In this document: positions 59,901 to 64,000 of the stretch, piece after piece
Position numbering within the stretch: the first letter of the stretch is position 1
Layout of the letters: every line of letters begins with the position of its first letter
Assembly: GCA_907165065.1 (NCBI GenBank)
Contig: OU015532.1
Location: 39,040,339 to 39,104,338 of the forward strand
Direction: 5' to 3'
DNA: 64,000 nucleotides
DNA from: Caprimulgus europaeus
Lineage: Eukaryota; Chordata; Aves; Caprimulgiformes; Caprimulgidae
The notes under the pieces: model-generated
What the model was told of the DNA's origin: nothing
Databases searched by the model: none
Seen by the model: only the letters and a program-made list of their open reading frames with translations
Made by a program: the position numbers and the translations under genes

Positions 59901-62136
59901 ATGTGAGCAAATCCTGTTTGTTGTTTTGAGCAAGAGGATTGTTCTCATTCCAATAAATTCCATTTTGTTTAGAGAGGTGTCCTGAAGACCATTAAAAGTT
60001 TTTAAGGTCCAAGTTTGTTGTTTTTCTGCTCTGGGGTTAGTGAATCAATTCTTACCCTGATTTTTATTTCCTGATGCCTATAACAAGTATGTTAACGCAG
60101 GTTACACTTCAGATAAATGTCAGCAAGTCAGTAACATTCTATCACATCAATAAATTAAATTATTTTCCATTTTAAAAGTAACTGTCACTTCTGCCCATTG
60201 CATGATTTATATTTCATCTTACAAAAAAGTTGCTCTTATGGCATAAAATTTTTGACAGTTTAAATAATTAAAGAAAGAAAAAGAATGCTAATGAATGAAG
60301 AATGCTAATGCCCTTCATTAATTCACTGCACAAAGATCAGGAATCCTCCTCGTCCTGTCTGTTGGCTGCCAGAGGCTTGTAATTCTTCAACACAAAGTGA
60401 ACTATGCCACCCTCCAGTAAATGCTGCTTGGCTTAGCAGTTCTTTTTGTTTTCATTTGCCACTTCAGGACAAGTATTGGGAGATTTCACTGAATCATAAC
60501 ATGAGCCTACTGATTGAGCTTTAAAAGTTCAGAATAAAAAAGCAGCTTGATCCTCAGTGTAACACCGTGACAACTGTGTACCAGAAATTGTCATGTCTGT
60601 AGTGTTAATTGTATATGCAAGGTTCATACTGTGATGGGCATGTCCTGAGGGATGCAACAGAGAAGGGAGAATTTGATGTAACAGAAAGTTGGTATGGGAC
60701 ATGGCTTCTCTTTCCTTCCTTGTCTTTTGATGATAGCAGGCTTTTGTAAGTAATATCCATTATTTCTGATCCTTAATCATAAAACCAAAATGTGCAGCAG
60801 TCTTTTGATATTAAAATTTGTCACATTTTGTAAAAAAAATAATAATAATCTAGCAGATTGTTCTCCACTGTACCGTGCCAATAGTCCCTCCTCCACGCTT
60901 TTCTCCCACCTTGTAGTGTGGGATTTTGGTCACAGGAATAGAGTGCCGTCTGTTTAAATATATTTTTTTCCTCATTCTGAGAAGAGAGAACTATTTTTAT
61001 GTGCAAATGAGCAACTCTTTATAATGTTTAATCAGTCTTTCCAGAAATTGCATTCTCTCCTTATTTTTTGTTTAAACTTGCTTACAGAGCAAATGAGGGT
61101 GGTGAGATCTCCCTTTCTCTTTGCCATTTCTCCGTGAAAGCCTTTGGACCAAATTTCAACCAAATTGTCAAGAAATATTATGTCTTAGAGATAGTCCTGT
61201 TGGTACAGGTGTCACAAAAATCAGTGTCTCTGCTGATGGGAATGGTTATGCATTCTTTGGTAGAAGCTCCCTGGCACTGGCCAGAGAGTTCATAACTCCG
61301 GGCTAACCACGGCATTGCTTTCTCCTGTGTGGAGCATGGAGGAAGCTGGCATGATGTGGGTAAGACACAAGTTCTCTTACTCATGGGACTATATACTGAA
61401 TTTTGATTCAGATCCTTCTGGAGAATCCAAATGGTGATGGCCATTCCTAGTTCTTCAGTAACATGAGACTTCTCATTAGTTGGCGTTTGCTGATGCTCTA
61501 CCTCCAGGAAGGCAGCCTGCCCCTGGGCATAAGGGAGAATTCTGATTTATGCAGCATTCGGTCTGCTACATGTTATCTCTGCTACACCTCAGCTCTAGAA
61601 TCCCTAAGGGCTGCCTGAGATTTCCACTTCAGGAGAAGTTTGAAGGGTATTTAAAAGGTAGAATGTGAGATAGGATAAAAAAGACCTATATATGTTATCT
61701 AGTTGTAATCTCCTTCAAAGCAGATTCCTTTAGTTCTTTTTCCTATTCACTCTGAAAAAATACTATGTTAACACTTGCTATCTTATTTAGGAAAAAAAAA
61801 AGTTTTAAAAAACTATTTAACATGGACTTCAGAAGTTTCTTTATTGATTTTTTTTTTCTCATTTCTTTTTATTTGTTTTTATGAATGTATAGTCACACAC
61901 TCTGTCCTGTCAGTCTCCCTTTCCCAGCACTCCTACCACAAGGCGTGCCTTGCAAAGGACTTTGTCAGATGAGAGTATTTACAGTGGCCAGAGGGACCAC
62001 TTCTTCACCTCCCGGGCCTCACTGCTGGACCAAGCCATGCCAAACGACGTCCTGTTCACCAGCACGTACCCTTCTCTCCCGAAGTCGCTGCCGTTACGGA
62101 GGCCATCGTATACTTTGGGAATGAAATCGCTACATG
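692..62136 (+). CDS. SIPA1L1: SIPA1L1 (SPAR), internal 15 exons, partial gene
   Basis: Fifteen exons (3,369 coding bases) splice in frame into about 1,123 residues that match, as I remember it, vertebrate SIPA1L1 from before the RapGAP domain to near the C-terminal coiled coil. Known role of the family: a GAP that stimulates GTP hydrolysis on Rap GTPases, bound to PSD-95-type scaffolds and F-actin in dendritic spines, where it shapes spine size. Visible order in the spliced fragment: dimerisation-type region (about residues 1-110), RapGAP domain (about 125-400) with catalytic-thumb motif [18 protein letters not shown] domain (about 452-525), Ser-rich scaffold, DSGIDT phosphodegron, and the SPAR C-terminal region. 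SIPA1L2 and SIPA1L3 are less likely because the stretches [20 protein letters not shown] and [20 protein letters not shown] are the L1 form. The initiator exon and final exons are outside the window. All 15 exons are open with consensus splice sites, so the gene looks functional. Confidence 0.95.
823..1461 (+). other. SIPA1L1: Intron 1
   Basis: A 639-base AT-rich intron with a short ACT triplet run near 1198-1213. No gene or repeat family is recognised. Confidence 0.85.
1462..1650 (+). CDS. SIPA1L1: SIPA1L1 exon B (region before the GAP domain)
   Basis: A phase 0/0 exon of 63 codons between tgctaag and GGG|gtaagt. It starts [19 protein letters not shown] and ends [16 protein letters not shown], close to remembered vertebrate SIPA1L1. 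It continues the dimerisation-type region. A Met early in the exon is not a start, because reading continues in frame from exon A. Confidence 0.95.
3062..3550 (-). mobile_element. Ancient CR1-type LINE relic (RT region), antisense
   Basis: Read on the + strand, the order of phrases (ctgaggttcatctgccattc, the ttgcccagttatcca segment, ttagcaaacttc, cttttagccagttacacatc, tggaaattcaagtatactct) follows the antisense of the RT region of old amniote CR1/L3-type LINEs. No frame is open for long and divergence is high, so the insertion predates modern bird orders. The family assignment is by remembered consensus only. Confidence 0.6.
5985..6345. other. GC-richer intronic block with overlapping open frames
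   Basis: Within an AT-rich intron this block is clearly richer in G and C and is open in three frames (98 and 71 codons on +, 114 codons on -). I recognise none of the products. It contains a textbook acceptor (pyrimidine tract ending ttccccacag at 6200) and a gtgagt donor at 6289, giving a possible 88-base exon at 6201-6288. It could be a decayed repeat, a retrocopy fragment or a rarely used exon. Confidence 0.35.
6871..7110 (+). mobile_element. CR1 LINE fragment, sense, truncated at both ends
   Basis: The segment gacaggctgagagagctgga through aagaaattctttactgtgag follows the end of CR1 ORF2 (family frame [19 protein letters not shown] to RKxFFTVRV). CR1 copies normally lose only the 5' part. 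Here the 3' UTR and ATTCT-type terminus are also missing, which implies a later deletion. Confidence 0.75.
7361..7535 (+). CDS. SIPA1L1: SIPA1L1 exon C (start of RapGAP domain)
   Basis: The exon follows a strong pyrimidine tract ending ctttgcag and ends at ACA AAG A|gtaagg, phase 0 in and phase 1 out. It encodes [20 protein letters not shown] and then [20 protein letters not shown], the segment that opens the RapGAP domain in Rap1GAP and SIPA1 relatives. The last base joins CT of the next exon to make Thr. Confidence 0.95.
8690..8880 (-). mobile_element. Possible ancient CR1 relic, antisense
   Basis: The phrase accttcctctgcacttgtcc followed by aagtttgaattcagtct resembles the antisense of the old CR1 3' ORF2 region (family frame xxLERVQxxAT). 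The match is short and decayed, so this is a weak call. Confidence 0.35.
9333..13107 (-). mobile_element. Nearly full-length CR1 LINE, antisense, with ORF1 and ORF2 remains
   Basis: The 3' end is at 9333 (antisense of the usual terminus: caatcacagaatgacacaat) and the GC-rich 5' UTR reaches about 13107. On the minus strand ORF1 is seen at about 12560-11779 with an SGNH-esterase domain. ORF2 endonuclease follows ([20 protein letters not shown] at 11285 and downstream), then a linker ([11 protein letters not shown]), then RT ([20 protein letters not shown]) near 10508-10149, then the C-terminal part ([20 protein letters not shown]) near 9400. About 160 codons that usually lie between FKYLSSKGR and DEGRAV are missing, so an internal deletion of about 0.5 kb lies near 10560-10590. 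The FADD catalytic stretch is destroyed by a small shift near 10200. The element is dead but moderately young. Confidence 0.92.
11779..12560 (-). pseudogene. CR1 ORF1 remnant with SGNH/GDSL-like esterase domain
   Basis: Minus-strand frames read ...SGQPEKKR, a TGA, then [15 protein letters not shown] (block I GDS motif) and, after one shift near 12080, [20 protein letters not shown], then [11 protein letters not shown] and [15 protein letters not shown] (the DGVHL block V with Asp and His). These are the catalytic blocks of the SGNH hydrolase domain known in ORF1 of CR1/L2-clade LINEs. The TGA sits where CGA would be expected, a typical CpG decay. LINE ORF1 proteins bind the element RNA; the function of the esterase part is not settled. 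Confidence 0.85.
16140..16600 (-). mobile_element. Ancient CR1-type LINE relic (3' ORF2), antisense
   Basis: The phrases aataatatccctcttctttt, tttccacatggaagtctctcc, agggttgccagaacccagaa, ttgggttcttgactgctcct and taatttagagtcctgatattt follow in order the antisense of the 3' part of old amniote CR1 ORF2. No long open frame survives. Age is deep, probably shared across birds. Confidence 0.6.
17009..17112 (+). CDS. SIPA1L1: SIPA1L1 exon D (RapGAP domain)
   Basis: A 104-base exon between aactgaag and CAG|gtaaag. It completes a Thr codon and adds 34 codons: [20 protein letters not shown], then [14 protein letters not shown]. This is the Rap1GAP-family segment just before the catalytic helix. The phase (1 in, 0 out) fits both neighbours exactly. 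Confidence 0.95.
17113..18331 (+). other. SIPA1L1: Intron 4
   Basis: A 1.2-kb AT-rich intron. A 10-base unit (tactacattg) is repeated about three times near 17821-17853. Nothing else is recognised. Confidence 0.85.
18332..18489 (+). CDS. SIPA1L1: SIPA1L1 exon E (catalytic Asn-thumb segment of RapGAP)
   Basis: The exon lies between ttgttaaag and TAC AG|gtacct, phase 0 in and phase 2 out. It encodes [20 protein letters not shown], then [20 protein letters not shown]. In Rap1GAP the Asn of the HIGNDIV motif is the catalytic Asn thumb inserted into the Rap active site. Here that Asn is codon AAT at 18356-18358, so the catalytic residue is kept. The end of the exon, [11 protein letters not shown], differs slightly from the mammalian form I recall (NPCSDSVCYS). 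Confidence 0.95.
18490..22108 (+). other. SIPA1L1: Intron 5
   Basis: A 3.6-kb AT-rich intron with a short alternating CA/TA tract near 18706-18731 and a two-copy 40-base tandem repeat at 20747-20826. No gene is recognised. Confidence 0.85.
20747..20826. repeat. Tandem duplication, 40 bp x 2
   Basis: The unit begins ccaacaaaacccaaaacaaa and ends atccccaccccact(g/a)t. The two copies differ at one base (g at 20785, a at 20825), so the duplication is recent. The A/C-only composition resembles a simple repeat that expanded by unequal exchange or slippage. A 73-codon open frame across it is a product of the repeat. Confidence 0.95.
22109..22685 (+). CDS. SIPA1L1: SIPA1L1 exon F (end of RapGAP and following linker)
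   Basis: The largest exon of the window: one base plus 192 codons, between ttcttgtag and CTGGAG|gttaga. It begins [19 protein letters not shown], continues [20 protein letters not shown] with the end of the GAP domain, then a Lys/Pro linker ([13 protein letters not shown]) and a folded-looking block ([20 protein letters not shown] to [20 protein letters not shown]) that precedes the PDZ. The donor gttaga is weaker than the others. The open frame runs on into the intron to 22751, but the match to the family stops at the donor and the next exon fits only from there. Confidence 0.95.
22686..23773 (+). other. SIPA1L1: Intron 6
   Basis: A 1.1-kb intron that starts with a weaker donor (gttaga). 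No repeat or gene is recognised. Confidence 0.85.
23774..24048 (+). CDS. SIPA1L1: SIPA1L1 exon G (PDZ domain)
   Basis: The exon lies between tcaattcccag and CGC AG|gtattg, phase 0 in and phase 2 out, 91 codons plus two bases. It encodes essentially one PDZ domain: [20 protein letters not shown], with QLGF as the carboxylate-binding loop, then [27 protein letters not shown], the HEQMIDLLR helix and the last strand [11 protein letters not shown] domains bind short C-terminal tails. Its base composition is more GC-rich than the surrounding intron, as expected for constrained coding sequence. Confidence 0.96.
24049..27417 (+). other. SIPA1L1: Intron 7
   Basis: A 3.4-kb AT-rich intron. No mobile element, RNA gene or open frame of note is recognised. 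Confidence 0.8.
27418..27693 (+). CDS. SIPA1L1: SIPA1L1 exon H (linker after PDZ)
   Basis: The exon lies between catttccag and CGC AG|gtatgt. Its first G completes Arg, then [36 protein letters not shown], a Gln/Pro/Ser linker and [20 protein letters not shown]. The RSIS and RPLE stretches match remembered SIPA1L1. The segment [15 protein letters not shown] is close to mammals with small length changes. It is entered and left in phase 2. Confidence 0.95.
29567..29912. mobile_element. hAT-like non-autonomous DNA element, GC- and CpG-rich
   Basis: The left edge reads gggtcctcaaactacggccc, a terminal motif I know from non-autonomous hAT elements. The right part (gagggacagtgaaccggcccc, then ctgtttaaaaag) resembles the opposite end of such elements in inverted orientation. 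The interior is far richer in GC and CpG than the intron, with more than 20 CpGs in about 330 bases, so decay by methylation has been slight. The expected terminal TTTGAGGACCC at the right is missing and is replaced by the GTT/ATT microsatellite, and I find no 8-bp target duplication. The family is assigned from memory. Confidence 0.55.
29835..29898. repeat. Tandem duplication, 32 bp x 2, inside the hAT-like element
   Basis: The unit starts ccccgacagtgtctgaggga and ends with accggt or accggc. The copies lie at 29835-29866 and 29867-29898 and differ at two bases. This subterminal duplication looks recent. Confidence 0.93.
29913..29986. repeat. (GTT)n(ATT)n microsatellite
   Basis: About nine GTT units pass into a run of ATT units with an ATTT interruption. 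The tract abuts the right end of the hAT-like element, so it may have grown from that element's terminus. Confidence 0.95.
30630..31748 (-). mobile_element. CR1 LINE, 5'-truncated, antisense
   Basis: The 3' terminus at about 30630 reads (+ strand) caatcacagaatgtcaggga. The copy is cut at its 5' end near 31748. The minus strand keeps a single frame of 270 codons (31807-30995) with [20 protein letters not shown], the catalytic [10 protein letters not shown] and NGILGCIRR, so most of the RT palm is still open. This is one of the youngest elements here. Only the part from RT motif 2-3 onward is present, so it is not autonomous. Confidence 0.93.
31749..32463. other. Unassigned segment between two head-to-head CR1 copies
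   Basis: About 715 bases separate the 5' edges of the two CR1s. The minus strand has a 158-codon open frame (32516-32040) whose first part is antisense CR1. The remaining 120 or so codons (including [14 protein letters not shown] and [12 protein letters not shown]) match nothing I know. It may simply be intron between two independent insertions. Confidence 0.5.
32464..33600 (+). mobile_element. CR1 LINE, 5'-truncated, sense
   Basis: It starts with the RT segment [13 protein letters not shown], continues [51 protein letters not shown] and [11 protein letters not shown], and ends with the intact terminus cattctatgattct at 33600. It is a different CR1 subfamily from the antisense neighbour, because its terminus is ATTCTATGATTCT and its ORF2 sequence differs. 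Several shifts break the frame. Confidence 0.92.
34930..35130 (-). mobile_element. Ancient CR1-type relic, antisense
   Basis: The phrases ttcatatgaaagccattctg, tagctctggttgtcctgttg and gatgatcaaactgcagaaga, in this order, resemble the antisense of the old CR1 3' ORF2 region. Highly decayed, so only a moderate call. Confidence 0.45.
38346..39019 (+). mobile_element. CR1 LINE, 5'-truncated, sense
   Basis: It begins within [20 protein letters not shown], continues NGILGCIRR and [20 protein letters not shown], and ends tgacattctgtgattctgtg. A T-run follows at 39019-39032. It is the same subfamily as the antisense copies near 30.6 and 58.2 kb. The first 100 or so codons are still open; the frame then shifts once after LGLFSLEG. 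Confidence 0.93.
39514..39663 (+). CDS. SIPA1L1: SIPA1L1 exon I (Ser-rich scaffold)
   Basis: The exon lies between ctctgaacag and GAA GG|gtaggc. The first A completes Arg, then [20 protein letters not shown] and [20 protein letters not shown], ending QKSMPEG. This is a disordered, serine-rich SIPA1L1 scaffold region. Phase 2 in and out, so it joins the exon at 27.4 kb and the exon at 44.3 kb without a shift. Confidence 0.95.
39664..44288 (+). other. SIPA1L1: Intron 9
   Basis: A 4.6-kb AT-rich intron with T-runs near 43107-43118. No repeat family, RNA gene or coding segment is recognised. Confidence 0.8.
44289..44413 (+). CDS. SIPA1L1: SIPA1L1 exon J (Ser-rich scaffold)
   Basis: A 125-base exon between tacaacag and CAG ATG G|gtaggt. 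It reads [20 protein letters not shown], then [21 protein letters not shown], nearly identical to remembered mammalian SIPA1L1. RRSPAS and SWQRSEDS look like basic-directed kinase sites (inference). It leaves in phase 1, so its last G joins AA of the exon at 47.15 kb to give Glu, with no cassette needed in between. Confidence 0.95.
44414..47153 (+). other. SIPA1L1: Intron 10
   Basis: A 2.7-kb intron with A/C-rich and T-rich low-complexity stretches near 45720-45765 and 46113-46170. In mammals a 21-codon cassette (starting AYSYRGPQ) is, as I recall, inserted at this point of the protein. Reading the intron by eye I do not find its equivalent. Confidence 0.75.
47154..47272 (+). CDS. SIPA1L1: SIPA1L1 exon K (scaffold)
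   Basis: The exon lies between tgtgttgcag and CAT|gtaagt: two bases plus 39 codons, [40 protein letters not shown]. It matches remembered SIPA1L1 almost residue for residue. Phase 1 in and 0 out. Confidence 0.95.
47273..49704 (+). other. SIPA1L1: Intron 11
   Basis: A 2.4-kb AT-rich intron with an A/C-rich simple stretch at about 48225-48285. Nothing else is recognised. Confidence 0.8.
49705..50144 (+). CDS. SIPA1L1: SIPA1L1 exon L (Ser-rich scaffold with phosphodegron)
   Basis: The exon lies between cttctgtag and ACA AG|gtaatt: 146 codons and two bases. It starts [20 protein letters not shown], passes through [19 protein letters not shown], the DSGIDT motif, [18 protein letters not shown] and [20 protein letters not shown], and ends SLSDAVSHT. 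It is over 20% Ser and predicted to be disordered. The NSYNYLQG and [12 protein letters not shown] stretches identify paralogue L1 rather than L2 or L3. Two long minus-strand open frames over this exon are antisense shadows. Confidence 0.96.
49852..49869 (+). other. SIPA1L1: DSGIDT phosphodegron codons within SIPA1L1 exon L
   Basis: These six codons (GAT AGT GGC ATA GAT ACC) encode DSGIDT, a DSGxxS/T-type beta-TrCP recognition motif. It is established for SPAR that PLK2-primed phosphorylation of this region leads to SCF-beta-TrCP ubiquitination and loss of the protein from spines during high activity. The motif is intact here, so the same control is likely in this bird. Confidence 0.85.
50145..56296 (+). 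other. SIPA1L1: Intron 12
   Basis: A 6.2-kb AT-rich intron that carries an ERVL-type solo LTR at 54399-55007. An A-run lies at 53760-53779. No other element is recognised. Confidence 0.85.
54399..55007 (-). mobile_element. ERVL-type solo LTR (fossil)
   Basis: A 609-base element that starts TG and ends CA, flanked on both sides by the 5-base target duplication GTGAC (54394-54398 and 55008-55012). The right end, read on the minus strand, is tgtcctggtttttgctagga. Internal phrases (gttgagataagaacaattta, gcacagtacaattgctcacc, atgtgacataatatgctatg) match an ERVL LTR family I know as abundant in Neoaves. No internal retroviral genes are present, so it arose by recombination between two LTRs. Divergence from the remembered consensus suggests an age of tens of millions of years. 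Confidence 0.88.
56297..56536 (+). CDS. SIPA1L1: SIPA1L1 exon M (start of SPAR C-terminal region)
   Basis: The exon lies between ttgttctag and AGA AA|gtaaga. T completes Ser, then [36 protein letters not shown], a run of eight Ser, [20 protein letters not shown] and [15 protein letters not shown]. The Ser run uses mixed TCN codons, so it is less prone to slippage than a pure repeat. Phase 2 in and out. Confidence 0.95.
56537..57580 (+). other. SIPA1L1: Intron 13
   Basis: A 1.0-kb intron. Nothing is recognised beyond the splice signals. Confidence 0.85.
57581..57746 (+). CDS. SIPA1L1: SIPA1L1 exon N (SPAR C-terminal region)
   Basis: The exon lies between tttcatttaag and TTT AAG|gtatat. The first A completes Lys, then [55 protein letters not shown]. 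The basic RLRASxRDLRxSPK segment and the acidic [11 protein letters not shown] helix are shared by SIPA1-like proteins. Phase 2 in and 0 out. Confidence 0.95.
57747..61892 (+). other. SIPA1L1: Intron 14
   Basis: A 4.1-kb intron with an antisense CR1 at 58178-59338. The remainder is AT-rich; a short direct repeat (gaatgctaatg) occurs twice near 60284-60310. No gene is recognised. Confidence 0.85.
58178..59338 (-). mobile_element. CR1 LINE, 5'-truncated, antisense
   Basis: The 3' terminus is at about 58178 (+ strand: aagaatcacagaatgtcagg). The minus strand reads [60 protein letters not shown], then [20 protein letters not shown] to [10 protein letters not shown], in two or three long pieces. 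A small internal deletion lies near 59287, where the AFDTV region should be, and another near 58950. Same subfamily as the copies at 30.6 and 38.3 kb. Confidence 0.93.
61893..62136 (+). CDS. SIPA1L1: SIPA1L1 exon O (SPAR C-terminal region), last exon in window
   Basis: The exon lies between gaatgtatag and CAT G|gtgagt, phase 0 in and 1 out, 81 codons plus one base. It starts [20 protein letters not shown], then [40 protein letters not shown] and [20 protein letters not shown]. The first seven residues differ from the mammalian FHALSSP that I recall; the rest is close. The next exon (mammalian EFSASDSSLTD and on) lies beyond the window. Confidence 0.95.
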
Positions 62137-64000
62137 GTGAGTGTGCTTCCCATTTTTCTACTTTCAAAGGAATCCTTTGTGAATTGTGCTAAGGAAAAAT
62201 ATTTGTTACAGCAATTAGTACTTCCACCTGGATTTTGCTAAAAGAGAGCCAAGTGACATGCCTGAAAATATAATATAGGATGGGATTTATTTATTTTTTT
62301 TCCTCTCTTCAGTGGTTATAAGACTGCATGACTGCTCATGCAGTTACACTGTAGAGGAAGCACAAAAAATTGCCACATTGGCTGTAAGTTTTCACCATTT
62401 CTTCCACGAGTCATCTGGACCAGTTGGAGCAATGGACAAATAATGCCTGGTTATCCACCAGTGACAACTTCAGTTCCTTTAGTGTGGGATTATGGGAACA
62501 AAATACTATTAGGAAAATAATGTACAACTACACCAGATACAGCTGTTACTGCACCAACTCTTAAAATTTACTCCCTTATCCTATTCATTTTACACAACTT
62601 GAGTTACTTATTTTAGTCACACATCAATGCTAACAAGAAAAAATTACTTGGTAAACAGCTGTCAAGAAGACACTCAGCTTTCCCCCGTTAGTTTACTGAA
62701 AAGTCTCAGTAGCATCATCTGACAGGTTGTGTGTTGCTGCATGTGAATGTCTCAGTGGGAAAGAGAATTTTCACAGGTTCCCTCTGTACCTCATGAGTAA
62801 ATGTGTACTAAATGTATTTTCCAGAAATAGAGCTAGATCTCACAGGGCAGGATTCTGCAACGTTTTCTGAAGAAGTGCATATCTGCTCCGATATATTCAT
62901 GTTCTTGTACGTTTCAAGAGCAAAGTGCAAGGCTGTCAGTAGATTCAACTCACTGTAGTGGGCCCTAAGCACAGTTTGTATTGGATACATGGGATATATT
63001 TGACAGTGAAGACTGCTGAAGAAATCTAGTTTGAACTATTTTCATCTGTCTGTGATCACTGGGCATCAGTTTCCAGTGTTGAACCTGACATTTTCATGAG
63101 CTGTTATTTCTCTGTATAACGTTTATTGTGTGAGAGTTAGGAAACTGAGCTTGCTTCACTTCTGGTTTTTATGTGCACTAAAATAACTTTGCAGACTTGG
63201 TTATGCTCGTAACTGGGTGCTGGATTTGGCTTCTGAGTGCTCAGGGTCAGAAAATGATTTCTGTTATCTGAGTGGAAGTGGAACGCAGTACTTGGTCTCT
63301 TCATTCAGATGCCCGTATTTTCTGAAAAGAAAACCACAAAACCTTCTTTCACTGTCACATTCTCTTCCTGATTGCTTCTCTTAGCACATAGGCTTTCTAC
63401 ATTTGTCAACCAAACAAGAATTCCCATTTTCTGTAAAATGTAAGGATGGTTAAAGGACCAGCTATTTGAGTGGCACACAAATTGTCTCCCACGCACACAC
63501 TTGCCTTTGCTCAGAGAAGGATTAAGCAGATTGGATATTTAATACCACAAGTATTTGTTGGCTTCCAGCTATTCAAATTATTTTTAATTCAGAGATCTTA
63601 AAAACAAAGAACAGCCATTCCAGAGCACCTTCATTTGTTTTGAAGAGAGAAAACAATGAGTTAAAAATGTTCTTATTTATGCACCTATCTTAATTAACAA
63701 TCCAACTCACACTTTTAAAATGTAGTTTTTCAAATGGTTATTTTTTTATTTTAATTCTGTGTTGTATCTCTTCACTAATTGTAAATATTTTCATGTTAAG
63801 AACTTTGCAAATAACTGCCCTCTTTTTGGGAGATAACACAAGAATCCTCAGTGTTAATATTGAACTGAACTTAGATTTATAAAAAGTAAACAAGAGACAA
63901 AAAAAAAATCCTGAATTTTGAGCAAAGAAGTGAATGCAGTGTAGCTTTTCTGGTCAGTGCTTCCCAGACAGCGTTATTAATTAGGTAAAGTTATTAGAAA
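62137..64000 (+). other. SIPA1L1: Intron (partial) downstream of exon O
   Basis: AT-rich intron running off the window. No exon, repeat family or RNA gene is recognised in these 1.9 kb. The next expected SIPA1L1 exon (mammalian EFSASDSS) is not present. Confidence 0.8.

Noticed and set aside
692-62136. Assignment to SIPA1L2 or SIPA1L3
   Set aside because: Both share the RapGAP and PDZ parts, but the scaffold segments ([53 protein letters not shown]) fit SIPA1L1.
1-64000. tRNA, rRNA, snoRNA or microRNA genes
   Set aside because: I looked for tRNA box motifs and obvious box C/D or hairpin patterns and saw none that I could support by eye.

Overview
The window is vertebrate intronic DNA that carries a long internal part of one gene on the + strand. 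Fifteen short exons, joined by consensus GT/AG junctions whose reading phases all agree, encode about 1,123 codons of SIPA1L1 (signal-induced proliferation-associated 1 like 1, also called SPAR or E6TP1). This is a Rap GTPase-activating scaffold of the postsynaptic density. The start codon and N-terminal exons lie left of position 1, and the C-terminal coiled-coil exons lie right of position 64,000. I saw no other host gene.

The organism is a bird. Nearly all recognisable repeats are CR1 LINEs with the avian-type 3' end (ATTCTGTGATT-like), in both young and very decayed forms. An ERVL-type solo LTR of a family I know from Neoaves argues against chicken or duck relatives. The paralogue call rests on remembered vertebrate SIPA1L1 protein, not on a database search.

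Layout. 0.7-1.7 kb: two exons of the region before the GAP domain. 7.4-22.7 kb: four exons of the RapGAP domain, including the catalytic Asn-thumb segment near 18.35 kb. 23.8-24.0 kb: the PDZ exon. 27.4-50.1 kb: linker and serine-rich scaffold exons, including a DSGIDT phosphodegron at 49.85 kb. 56.3-62.1 kb: exons of the SPAR C-terminal region. Introns range from 0.6 to 11.8 kb.

Mobile elements. Intron 3 holds a nearly full-length antisense CR1 (about 3.8 kb) with a recognisable ORF1 SGNH-esterase domain and parts of ORF2. Intron 8 holds three CR1 copies, two of them head to head, plus a GC-rich hAT-like DNA element joined to a GTT/ATT microsatellite. Intron 12 holds an ERVL solo LTR with a 5-bp target duplication. 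Intron 14 holds another CR1. Ancient CR1 relics lie in introns 2, 3 and 8.

No new multi-gene system is visible. The observations most worth checking are the CR1 ORF1 esterase, CR1 inverted repeats that bracket exons 9-14, the absence of a recognisable mammalian cassette exon in intron 10, a possible poison exon in intron 2, and the hAT-like GC-rich insert.
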